Below are positions 1 to 13,000 of a stretch of 64,000 bases of DNA, one piece after another. This DNA is from Paracentrotus lividus (Eukaryota > Echinodermata > Echinoidea > Camarodonta > Echinidae). Where the stretch lies: the NCBI GenBank assembly GCA_940671915.1, contig CALNVZ010003433.1, positions 25,756,766 through 25,820,765 on the forward strand, in the 5' to 3' direction. Below the pieces are notes generated by a model. The model saw only the letters and a list, made by a program, of their open reading frames with translations, was not told the DNA's origin and made no database searches. The translations under genes and the position numbers were made by a program. Position 1 is the first letter of the stretch, and each line of letters starts with the position of its first letter.

Positions 1-3000
1 GAAAAGAGGGAGGACTAGGTGAGAGATGATTGATTATTGCAGTAGATTAGGCTACTCCTGCGTTTTATTAATTTAATATTGTTCATCGTACATTCATATA
101 AATGAAAATTGTGATTATAATATACTAATGAATCCAGAACATGAGTCGTGACACGATCAGCATCAGGTGCCACTACAAACGTATTTCATATTCAACCCTA
201 TAAGATGCCTATTTGTTTCTATGACCAACACAGTATCACGGGTCTACGTTGCCTTGTTCTAAAAAAGGGTCAAGATGTACATAGGATCTATACTAAAGAG
301 AGCTTATGAGTGTGAAATTATCCGCTGACAAAATGGTTGTTATCAACTCAGATTCAAGTTAAATTAAGATTGAAAGAAAGCTTGGCAACGCAAAAGGGGA
401 CATAAATCCATATTTATCTTAGAGGGAAACGGGATTTGTTTTACCCATTTTGTAACACACGTAAATAGAAAGGGAAATTTGACAAAATGCATTTCTTACA
501 GTTGCACATCAACCAATTAAAAAAATCTTCTTGTTCAAAGACGGGTACGTCCTGAAAAATGGCCCTGATATCAATGAACTAAATTTCTTCAAAAAGTGGA
601 TTTAGCCCTTTTGCTAGGTGCGAAAAACTCCTTCAAATAGGTAAATCCGAAGTATGCACTCACAAATATCCTTGTATCTATATATAAAATGTCCTCTGTG
701 AAGGGGTTGAGAGTATAATGTACATGCTTCGAGTAATTTAGAGACAGCATAAACTCAGTAGTCCGAAAGAATACAAAATAATTGCTTACAGACTCGATCA
801 GATCTAGTGTATGCATTAGATTAAATATCTCACTCTGAAGAATGCTTGAAAGTTGTGTATTACTTTATCACTTTGTTTCTTTATATGTATTGGAATAACT
901 AACAAGAATTCTGTTTGCTTGTGACATTTGAGTAGTTACCGTATATGTTCTTCTTATTCTCTGCTGATACATTTCTTCACAGGATCACTCGCTCTTTTGT
1001 TACTTGTGAGTTGTTTATCAGATTTTTTATGTTTTGTCGTTTGTCGTTTCTATATATAATAGATTGTAGGCGTTCTGGTAGGTTACCCCTACCGGATTGC
1101 CTCTACCTTTCTCGTACGCCTTAGCTCCGGTATGTAAATATTATATGCGCATTTGATCGGTCATTCATTAGGATAGTAGACTCATGGGGTAGGTCTTCTC
1201 ATAGTAACCTCCGGGACAATGAATTCCTTTTGGATAAGGTAAAACGGGGTAAGTACCACCATCAGGAGGATCACGTATGGACAGAGAGAGGATTACAGGA
1301 TGAAACGGAAGCAGCAACTAAACTGTATTAGATCTATCATTCCGATCGACTGTTATCATATGGTGTTATGCGTGATTTGAGCTAAACATGTCCATAGCTT
1401 ACCAGTCTATAAGGTTCCCGGACATCCGTCATGAGTCTGGTCGATTAGATCCCTATTATTGGCAATGATCTCGGATTCTCTGCAGGTGCCGCGATTGATC
1501 CATCTTCATTCTAGTCGAGCTGTTATTCCATAGTTTTTATATATGAATCTTAGACCCTTTTCTTTTGACTTATTCAAGTATTACCTCTAATCCTTTATTT
1601 CCTCTTTTCGAGCAATACCCTAATGTTGTGAGATTTTTTTCGCTAGCCATAGAACAGGATTTCCAGAGGAGTGTTAGCTCGACAGTTAGATACAGAATTA
1701 TCAGAGTCTTTGAGATACCGACAACAGCGAGCACAAACTACTGTGTTTCAGTATACAATTGTGTCTCATGTGGAGAAGTTGTTTCGGAAATGGCCTTTGA
1801 AAGGCGTGAATGCCATTTGAGGTCCCATAGAAGGAAAACAACTAGACCTTTTCAAACTTCCAATAAGATCTCTTATTTATCAACGCGATTTTGATGAAAC
1901 TTTTTTGAGATTGCTCCTCTCATTTTCCTCTTTCCTGTAAGGTTGATTCTCTCCTTGGGTTGGATTCCTCTTTAAGATAACTCCTCTCTCACACTTCACC
2001 TATTTCAGAAATAACTTGAACAAAAAGTAAAACTACAATCACTACAGATTTAAGATCAAGAATTTTAAAAAGTTTATTGAACATCAAATAAAAAATTTCA
2101 ACAATAATTTCTTCGAATGATAATACTTTCCCCTTCTCTTTAACAAATCATATCTTCAAAAATTTCACTACCGGTTTAGAATCTTTAGATTTCAACAGAA
2201 CCTATTTCGATCTTAACATCTTCAATTAACTCTTTTTATGGGCAATTGAAGACCTGAATGAAAATACGGCCCAAGTCTAATTTTTGATCAATTTGAGTTA
2301 AACCTGGGAAATGTTCTGTAAACATGGGTCGATGTTGTGTATTAATGATAACCCTGAATTCCCTGGAATTGCCCAAAATGTATGAAAACTGACCAAATTT
2401 TGGACTTGGGCCATTCTTACATACACATCACAGCATCCTCTGTCATCAGTCGGACAAATTTCTCCACCAACCTTGTATGCATACGATTCAAAGAACGACC
2501 CAAGTCCAAAATGAACGCAGAACAAGTAACATGAATGTTGACAACAAGATGTACATTTTACATGTAGTTGTATTGAAAGTGTTGCCTCACTGACATAAAT
2601 ATATATGGAAAAATACAATAAATACTATGTTTTTTCTTGATGTACTCAAAATGACATGTATATCAATAAAACGCCTTGCACAAGGCATGAGCCATGAGTC
2701 TGTGCCCAGTACACCCTGTTTTTATCACTAATTTAGATTTTTTTTCTGGAGCAATTACTCTATGGAATAAGCATGTTCCCGGCACAGCCTAAGATACAAT
2801 GCGAATTTCATGCAAGAATTGTTGCTCATCCAATAAACTTAAAAAATCTTGAGAAACACTCCACCTGGGGGAAAGAGCAAGAATATATCATATCATGGAC
2901 AAAAATTTATATTCAACCGTTTGCTAAAGAATGTTGTACAGCATGTTCAGCTGTGGTTGAAACGATTATCTTATTTATAGAAAACAGGATAAATGTATGG

Positions 3001-3400
3001 ATTACTAAAAGTTATCATTATTATTTTTATTTATATTTTTACTATTATTATTATCATACTTATAATTATTTTTATTTTTATTATTAATTGTTATTTCTAT
3101 TATTATTATTATTGTTGTTATTATTATTTTTGTGGCTATTATTACTACTATTATTGTTGTTGTTGTTCACGTTTTTGTTATCATCATCATCATTATAAGA
3201 TTAAGTTAGGATTAAAGTAAGGTTTTTTACATAATGAATAGGAATGATGAGAGTAACGAGGAGCCCCTCTAACATCGGTCTTTGCAATGTGCCATTCCTG
3301 CTTCCTTGTCAAATGTTAAAATGGACTACACCATGTTATATACTAGACCATGATACTTTTAATAAAAATTAGGTAATTGAAGAAATTTAACAATTTTGTT
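1..3400. other. no recognisable gene; TTA-rich tract at 3010-3200
   Basis: Downstream of the lectin gene. The frames here, including one of 109 codons at 1565-1894, show no domain or splice context. An inverted pair GACTTGGG / CCCAAGTC spans 2403-2506. A TTA/TAT microsatellite-like tract fills 3010-3200. I see no second gene. Confidence 0.4.
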
Positions 3401-3441
3401 TTATTGCATGGCGAGCTATTCTCACTTACATCATTGTCATT

Positions 3442-3447
3442 TTTATT
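3442..3447 (-). promoter_or_regulatory. candidate polyadenylation signal AATAAA
   Basis: A canonical AATAAA on the minus strand lies about 220 bases after the stop codon of the lectin gene. A second AATAAA lies about 40 bases further on, near 3400. Either would give a short 3' UTR. The motif is common in AT-rich DNA, so this is a position-based inference. Confidence 0.4.
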
Positions 3448-3669
3448 CACATAAACAACGAGTTACTGAGATACAATATTGATAACAGGTCTTAAACCAG
3501 AGGAATAAGGTCATAGTAATTAGGATTAATTTGATAGGCACTATTTGTTACATCAAAATGTTAAATTCATGCATTGAGATGAAATGTATGATATAGTCGG
3601 TTATTTCAGGGACTTCAGATTGGTCATTATCATTGAAGAAAAGCAAACAGATGCGTTCCCTGAGGAACA

Positions 3670-3811
3670 CTATTGCAATATTTTCCGAGCGCACATGGCA
3701 GGTAACTTCTGGTAGCAGCATTCCATATCCACCCCTCCAGCGCCGAGGAAGCCACAGTCCTTGTTTTTATTATCCTGAGGAACGCCAGAAGCCCAATAAG
3801 GGAATGACAGC
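3670..3811 (-). CDS. CTLD-C exon 3 (last exon, C terminus and stop)
   Basis: This 142-base exon encodes the C-terminal third of the last lectin domain. It reads from a SFPYWASG start through KDCGFLGAGG and MECCYQKLPAMCAR to a stop codon. WASG, the paired cysteines and the last cysteine are the CTLD long-loop and C-terminal landmarks. The acceptor is CAG at 3812-3814; one base completes the TCG serine codon begun by the previous exon. The canonical calcium/sugar motifs are absent: the EPN position reads VPQ and the WND position is lost. The doublet ECC adds a cysteine that most CTLDs lack. Only four residues follow the final CAR (KILQ), so the protein ends directly after this domain. Confidence 0.88.
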
Positions 3812-4031
3812 CTGCATGGATAATTAAAAGAAATTATTTAATGATATTTACAATTCTACATGTATTCTTGCACATACATATCACAATATCGTGATTACAA
3901 AGCAACATCCCTCTAACCTTCCAAAGTGGTTTTGGAGTATTATTTCCATGGGCTTTGGTCAAGTTTTCCTGATAATGTGCTCAAGCATCAAAAAATTTAA
4001 TCATAAGCAGCATTGACGCATTTCTAGTTGA

Positions 4032-4063
<32 letters not shown>

Positions 4064-7000
4064 GGGGGGGGCAAATCTTTTAAATTCTATTAGTTCTTAT
4101 TGTAGTTAGAGGACTTATTCATCCTAATCATTATCTTTATTATAACTAGATTATAGAGGACTTAATCTTAAAACTATATCATTATAATTATAATTATAAT
4201 TATTCTGATTATTATCATAGATAAGGAGATAGTGAAACTTTGTGCAAGTGTGGGAGGAGATTATGGAAAACCTCTTGGGGGTGTCGTTCACTAAGTTGTT
4301 CATAAAGTTACCCATGATTTTAAGAATGACTGGAACATGTTCATGGGTGCAATACAAATCAATTGTAATACAAATACAATCGTTCGTATACGGATGGCTT
4401 GGTAAAACATAGCCCTGGTATGCTCCCAACAAGTAAAACTGTGTATCCTTGCAGACTAAAGCAAAGTCCTGTGTCCATCACTGGAGCGGTATTTCATAAT
4501 ATAATTTGGCGAGGCGAAAACACAAAGGATTATTATCATTACATCATTACTATATTTATAAAGAATGCCTTACGACTCAAGAGTGGGCGTCTGGAAGGTT
4601 CCCTCTGTAACCTGATCATGCACACCAATCCAAAGGTTCCCAATTCTGCTGCTTACAATTATGCTCGAAAGGTCGTTGACATAAGAGGCACTTTCAAGGA
4701 TTGCCAAGTTGGCACCGTCCTTGCGGCATATCTGTGGGACACACAAATTATTCATAATATAATGTTAATCTTCAACTGTGAAATCTGCTACTAGAGTGTA
4801 CATGTCTATGTGTAATACACATCCCTTCAATAGGAATAACTTATTTTTAAGCATAATGTGCTTCTTGGCTTTTTCTTTTAAAATCTTGTGACAATGAACA
4901 CACATTCTATTGTTTTAATACGAACATGAATGAAATATAAGTAAAATTGGGTGAAAACGAGCACGAGCTTTCGATCTTATCAAAATTTTTGTCACAGACA
5001 AAATATAAAAAATACATGCATGAAAAATAGAGAAGCAGAGCTTTCCAGATATATTTGTATCTCATGCAAGAAATTATTCATTATGACAGAAAATTTTATA
5101 CTGTGTTAATGTATGAACTGCTTTATGGCATCATATTTTTCTTTCTCTTCTTAAAAACAAATTCTGACTTTGTGAGCATACATATAATATTTATAAAAAA
5201 AATCAAAAGTCAAGGTGAAATATAAATATGGATATATCTACTCAAAAACTCTGAAAACCATCAAAAACTTTCAATGAAGTTCTATAAATAGGTTACAAAC
5301 AGAAATGCTGATTATTTATTCTTTCACAATAAACACCAAAATGCCTGAATGATACCGACTACTCAGTACGCATTGCAATTTAATCATTTTCAATAATGGT
5401 TCAGATTTTAACTATTAACAAAATTAATACTAGTTCCCATATACATTACAATGTGAAACATTCAGACTTTGATTTTGAAGTATAAATCACCATTTCAAAA
5501 AACAAAATTCAATTAGAAAAAGATTATGATAGTTTTCAAATATTGGCTGCAATTTTTCACTATTGAAAATACTCTCCATAAATATTACAATCTATGAAAA
5601 AAAATTTCAGATTGGTAAACTTTAACTTATAGATTATACAATTTTCGAGTAAAGAAATGACTTTATAATATATATATATTTATATACTCTAAAGTTGTTA
5701 TTTATTGTCTTTAACATATAATGAACCTTTAATATTGTTTTCTTTGAGAAACACTTTTCACACTAATTATACATATATACCCTACATGTAATAAATATTA
5801 CATCATGCATGTATACATGTAGGTAAATCTCTGGCTGATTAACACTATTATTAGAATAATTTGTAGGTTTCACAATACATACATTGTGACATCACTCATT
5901 TAAATTAATCCTGAGAGATTTGTCGACAGCTACGTGAATTCAACACCATGGAATAATCACCGTTTCTATTTCGAAGAGATAACAAACCTCATTTAAACAC
6001 TTTTTTTTTTTTTTTTCTGGGATCTCACTTGTGAATCTACTGATAAATCCTTACCCTTCTCTTCGCGTGGGTTCATTATTCAAGTCAATATTTCTTTAAT
6101 TTGTAAATTGTCACTCACGGTGTGTTGTGTCTACACTATATAAAAAAAAGTTGTCGACCCAGTAGGCCTTTAATGATGATGTACATAGGTGGCGCATGTA
6201 TTATGAAACGCATGAATTGGTAACTAAACCTGACAAATGGTGATATACAACTGTTGTTCATCACCAACATCATCATCAATATAGTTGTTGTTGCTACTTT
6301 TATTATACTCCTGTAACTAACCTTCTGAGCGGCATCCCAAGTACTGGGATTCCGAATGAGCCTGAAACAGTTATCACCGATTCGCCGGTAGTTCTTAGGA
6401 CAGACTGTGCAAGAAAGAAAGAGAGAGATGGACAGACGTGAATAAACTTGAAAATTTATGAACATCCTTACAAACAACTTTAAATATGCTGAACCAAATG
6501 GGATGCCTAAGCATATTTTTCTCTTGTAATATATTATCTTGTTCAATTATCTGAACAAATGAATTGCTTATGTGTTTTTTTTTTCTTACACGCATTAACA
6601 TGTACATGTAAAACAGCAGTAATTCCAGTAATTTAATGATACGCTTCAAGGTACTATTTTGAACGAAAGGTAACCCGGCTTAGCTGGGCTGCATGCATAA
6701 GGCACAAGCAGCACTTAAGTAATTTCTTCTAAAGAAATGCTCCAAAGTTTATTGTCCGAAACAAAGTCCTGAACGATGAAACGGAAAGTAATCGTGGGCC
6801 CGGCAGCCACTGAGCAGCGCCAGATGGACATTGCTCTGTTGAGCGCCAAACAGAGCAGCAGCAACTCCCATTGTTTAACATCTTTTGGTATAATGCGGCT
6901 GGGGATCGAACCCACAACCTCCCGATTATGAGGCAGACGATCTATCCACTGAGCCAACACATTGGTCCAGTACTTACATGTACTACCGGTACTCATTCAT

Positions 7001-10000
7001 CTCAGCTTCGTCAACCCTCATTACACAGAATAATCATCTAAAATTCAATTCAATTCAATCTGGGACAGAGTTACCAAATCCCTTACATATGTGACTCATC
7101 ATATCAAAATTAGACACAAGTCACCAAGTAGCGATAATTTTGAGTCACTGAAATTGGCAAAATAGTAAAAAATGTCAATTTTTTTTTCTTCAGAATCTTC
7201 AATGTTGTGCATTCTGTAAAAATATCGAGCAAAAACGATAAAGTATAAGTACAGTATTTTAAAATGGCTTATTTTTCTGATTTTCTTGACTCTTTCCTCG
7301 GTATCTCATTTTGATATGATTGATCACATACAATGTACATAGTGCTTACAACTCAATTCGCAGATGGCCGGAGAGATATCATAACAGCATTGATCTCTCC
7401 ATCCGCCTTGTGTTATGGCGACGCAATCACCATTCCCTGAAGGTCCGCTGCCTGCCCAATTAAAGTAACTTGCGCTGAAAAAGAAAAAAAAATATTACTG
7501 ATTGATTTCAATCTTACTTGACTGACAAGGATACATGTACATGCTCGCAAGTAAACCTTAACAGGGGCTATGACTTCAATTCCTATCACATGGACTTGGA
7601 ACTGAAATTATGCCTATTACAAAGGGATAATATCAAATCAATCTTATTATTGGAATAATACCTATTATTGGAATTATTAATTTATGTGATAAAATGATAC
7701 ATGTACATGTACATGTATGTGTAAAAGAATCTTTCGTGTGATGTAATTCACGGTACTCGGATTAATGTCAATATAATGATGAAGTTTAATTTGATATGTC
7801 ATTCTCCTATCCTTTGAAAAATAATAAAAAAATTGGTCCAAGTTTGTGTTCTAGCCTTTCTGCAAGGTAAACAATAAAAATATCTTAAAAGTCTCTAAAC
7901 AAACTTACACTTCAAGGGAAACTGTCTGGAACTGGTTTGGTCTAACAAGGTCATGAAGGTTGAACCATGCTGGGATGTTAGGGTCACAATTAGTGAAGAA
8001 GGTTTCCAGCGCTTCTGCATCATTCTCAGTCAAAGCAGTGGCCAATTGTCCCCCGTGTCTTTCACAGTCCTTCATTACAACAACAACGAAGGGAGAAAAA
8101 AGAGTTACACATCTTACATTCCCATTCATTTTTTTGCATGCCTCAGATAAAAGCATATACATGGATATGCCATAGATATATATACAGTGGTGGCCAAAAT
8201 TATTAGAACACCCGAAGCTACAGAAAGTCTATGGGATTAGGTAAGTTTAAGGATAACTTTTAGAAATTGTTGCGCAATGCGCTTTCAGTTTCCCCATAGA
8301 CCTGTGTATTAAACATGTAGTACAAATGCAAAAACGTGAAATGCCCATATGCCGATACCTCAAAATGTGTTTAAGCTAGACTTGTCAAACTTTGCAGTCT
8401 CAGAAAATTTGGTCTTATGGGGAGTGGGTAGATTGACCCATTCCTCTTTAGCATAATTAATGAGTTTCAAAATTCTGTGTACAAATTTTGAATCCCCCAC
8501 CTAGTGCTATCATATAAAGCAAACAGAATTGAAATCGGACTTGAAATGATGAAGAAGAAGCATTTTGAAATTGTGGACGACAGATGACGGACGAAAGACA
8601 ACGGACGACACGCCACGGCACAAGCTCATCCAGCTCGAAGAGTCGGATGAGCTAACAATGAAAAAGACATTTTACATTGACTAAAGCATTGACTATATGG
8701 GTTTGAATTTTGTGAGGCATTGTTCAGAGCAAGCACCATAAGTGCCCATCATAGGCGGATACCGGCGCTTTACAAGAAGCCATTATCATCATCATGCCTC
8801 CATTCATGAATGGGGAATATACATACTTTGGTAAGCAAAAACCGGGACTAAAACTGGTGGCTTACCTTGCACTTTTGTTCAAAGCTTCCAGGTCGGGGTG
8901 AATATTTCAGGCAGCGGCCATCAACTAGCTCATATCCAGCAGCGTTGTTGCATTCTAACATAATGAGAAAAATCAAAATAATGAAATCAACAAAAATATC
9001 AGATGAGATAAAGGATGGTGATGATGATTTGCATTGATGCTGTACTTAAGAAAAAGTGCCCTATGAACAAATGGCCTTGCCCTAAAACTGACGAAATTTA
9101 AGGCCTGAGAGGCCTTTAGTCTCATCGGTGGAAACGTTACTTTGACTCCCATGACTGATCAGTCATGACTAGGGAATATATTAAAATTGCTAACTAGTCA
9201 TGAAATAGGGTTGCAGACCACATAATATAACGTCCTTGGCGTTTGAACACTGTGCCCGGACCATGTAAAATTACGTGATCATGCTATTGTCTGAGCTTTG
9301 TCTGTTTAGAAGCACCAGCTAGTCATAAGCGTACTTTGCAAGTACATGTAGCACCATGCAGCAGTCAAGTGGTTAAGGAAGGCCCCGTATAATATATGCT
9401 CCTTAGTTTATAAATCATATGAATACACATAAGCTTGTGCCATAAAAAACTACTTTCAGTGAATTAAAAAAGAATTATAATAACAGTTGTGAACTAGCAA
9501 TCACAACTACAAAAATTTCCCAATATAGTGACCTGAAGTAGATTAATTGGTATTGTCTGAATGATTCAAGCCCAAAGGGTGAGTTGTTATGTTCAGATAT
9601 ACCTTTGAAAGAGGGCTTTATAACCAATTGTTTGGAGTCTCTCAAAATATATTGATGACATTAATTCGATTTGTATTAATTTGATTTGTTGGTGCAATTG
9701 CCCCAGAGTACCCAAGGATCAACACACCTTGATTATACCAACACTAATGACTAGAATTGTTTTCTATTACCTAAATGGCCAATAGGGTCAGCCTCACAGA
9801 TGGCGGCACGTCTGATATAACAGCATTCGTTGCTCCAACTTCCGTCGGTTCCGGCGCTTACACAGTCAGGACCAGGCTTAAAAGTAGGTTGCCTTTGGGC
9901 AGGCTGGCGAAGCCAATTGGCGTATACCACTCTGCGTGCAAAAAAAAAATCAATCATAATAATGATAACTCATTGTTCTCGACACAAATATATTTCCAAA

Positions 10001-13000
10001 ATGCATGTAATTTCTTAACATGCTTTTTAACATAGATAGTGCACATGACTAGTTTTATGCAAATTTGTAGGCAAAAAGCGACTCACAGAATGATCTCAAA
10101 AGGCCATTGAGATTCCGATGTAGACACCAGTATGCTTGGCTAATCTGGTATTGTCAGTTCTCTGTGTGTGTTTAAGTGTGCAGTTTCTTGGCTCAAAAGA
10201 TACTACAATCCCACTGATTTTTAAGTGGTCAACAGGATAGCAAGTGTTGGGCAAGCGAAAAGAAATTATCTACATCCAAATCTTATTTTTTTCAAATTTC
10301 ACATTATGAGGAGAATTGCTTAAAAACATAACCTGGTAATAATGAAAAGGAAAAGCTTGAAAGATGTATTTATTTTATTTCCAAAAACAAATAATATAAA
10401 TATCTTATTTACAAAATATCCCCAATGGAATTAGCCTCTTCTCGTAAGCCATGGGAACAAGAATTTACTCCATCACAATTTCACAAGTGTTAAAAAGCTC
10501 AGATCTAACACAGTGCAGATGATTTCACACTGTGTTACCACAATGTACTGTGTTTCACAGCAGGGCAAGTAAAGGGCCAGGATGTTTGTTGACTTACGGT
10601 CTTAAATCCATGTCCATGAATTCATTAATCCTGATCATGGAGTGGATGCCTAACCATACTTTTGAGCTGCTGTGGAATTGTGCTTGATACTCTGCCTCTT
10701 GAGTTGAGTGAGGTACAGCCAGCTCACCGCCTGCATCCCTGCATTTCTAAACATGATTAAAAGAGAGGGACAGAGAGATGATAGTAAGCAAATAATCACC
10801 GTTGATTCAAATGATAGGCAAACTATCACTTCCCAGGCAAGCTGGATAGCTATCTTCTCCAATGCAAAGCTGAGGAGAGAGAGCGTGTACATCCAGCTTG
10901 CCGAGGAAGTGATAGTTTGCCTGTCACTTAAAATCAAGAGGTGATTATTTGCTGTATATTCCACATCTGAATTAATGCAAGGGCAATTCAATCATGTGCA
11001 GCATTCAAACATAGGGAATTACGTCCTCCATCATCACCATGAAATTAGAGACATTTTCAAGGGTGGCCTTGTTGAAGTTCGATCATTTTTTAATGTATAC
11101 TGATATCAGAAATCCATTCTATTTAGGTGTATTCTCTACCTCATTACAATGTATCTTTCAATATATGTGATGCATCACATCAAAATCAGACACAAGTCGC
11201 CAAGCAAATTCAGCACACTGTCAAGGAAATTGGCAAAGTAATAAAAATTGTCTTATTTGGGGGGAAATATTTTCTTGATTTTCTGAAATTTCGATGTTTC
11301 TTGTATGTGCTGTAAAATAACTGAGTAGAAATGAATAAGGGAAAGCCTTTAAAAATGAATTGTTTTGTTGCAATCTTTGACTCCTTTCTGGCGACTTGTG
11401 TGTGATTTTGGTATGATGAGTCACGTATTTATGGTTGCATTCACTGCTTTCAAGATCTTTGAGTAGGGACAGTTTGTTTTACATTACGACCTCGCTCCTA
11501 CGGCCATCAGTTATACAGACTCTTCTATTAACAAGCTATGTCCCCCGGCCAGTTTCCCTCTTTTATTCCTTATTCAATTCACCAAAAAGCCTTACTCTTC
11601 TTGTATTTTTCATGTTCTTTTCATCTCTTTACCCATAGAAAGACACAATCGATCATTTGCAAATATCTATTCACTCAAGACTCCATACATGCTTGTCTTC
11701 TAAATTTTGATAGAAATGTTATATTGGCCCAAATTCTCAAAGGTGGTTTTGAAACCATGGACTACAACCACAGATTATGCAATTTAAAAAAAAATAATTA
11801 TGCTTAATTCACTGCGGACACTGGGAAGAGGTCCACCATGAATGTGTGCTTTTGCCACAGGACGCTAAATTTATGCTTGTTGCACCGTTATTTCTATGGT
11901 TGTGTCTCCTATTTATTTTGATTACTTTAAATAAATCATTGATTCAACAGAGGACCCATTGATTCAAAACTGTGGACTTATTATGCTCAAACCAACATGC
12001 AACAAGCATGAATTTAGGGCCCTGTACCAAAAGCACACATTTATAGTGTACCTTTCTATATGCTCGTGCTGAAATGATCATAATTTTTGAACAAAATTCG
12101 CATAATTCATGGTTTCAGACCATGGTTTTTAAAAGCACCTTGGTGAATTTTGGCCATAGTGTCTCAGGAGATTACTCTCTTATCAGTTACTCTTAATGAT
12201 GGGTACCCATCCTGATAAGAGAGGCCAGACTGTACTTAATGAACAAAGCATTTAAAGCTTACTCTGCATTGTGCTTCCCATGTGTCCCTTTCACTGATTA
12301 GCCTGTAGCAGCGTTTCCCAACTGCTGTAAAACCTTCAGGGCACCTTGTCACAATCACTTCTGTGAAAGAAAATGGTTGAACAAATATATATTTATTTAT
12401 TTCCAAAACAACATCAGAAATAAGAGATTCTGCAAGATACTCTAAAATTGCTGTAAAACCTTCAGGGCACCTTGTCACAATCACTTCTGTGAAAGAAAAT
12501 GGTTGAACAAATGTTTTAATATTCCGTAAATTACCGTGTATAAGGCGCACTTTTTCCTCAACTTTTGACAACGCAAAGTTAGGGGTGCGCCTTATACACA
12601 GATACAAAGAAGTGTCATGATAAAAAATTCTGAACTTCTTAGCTTTATTGATAGATGTTATCTTCTAATATATATGAAAACTTTATTACACGTATTTGCC
12701 GGTTACTAAAATCAAACATAACATTTCTTGACTTTTTAAATTAAAATTCTTTAAGCAAACTAAAGTTTTTATTCTTTCACTACAATTATGAACAATTAAA
12801 ACTATTTTCCTCCCTGAATTTGGAAGAATTTTGATTAAAATACAGGCTTTTATAGCTTTATTGTGCATGGAGAATGCTCTTAGATGACAGTGCTTGTAAT
12901 CGATCGTAATCGTAATCGATCATAATCGATCGTAATCGTTTCTCCTTAAAATTAATTTTCTGATTTTAATTTTCTTCTTAATTTTTTTTTTTTTTTTAAA

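Noticed and set aside
1565..1894. 109-codon plus-strand open frame
   Set aside because: No recognisable domain, no signal peptide, no splice context and no neighbouring exon; length is within chance for AT-rich DNA of this size.
2298..2618. 106-codon minus-strand frame with GGEICPTDDRGCCDVYV, resembling a cysteine-rich exon
   Set aside because: It spans an inverted repeat, lies beyond the polyadenylation signal, and does not match CTLD, CCP or HYR patterns.
6895..6961. Possible functional tRNA-Met gene
   Set aside because: The tRNA-like part is followed by a long SINE body and its stems do not pair fully; better explained as the head of a tRNA-derived SINE.
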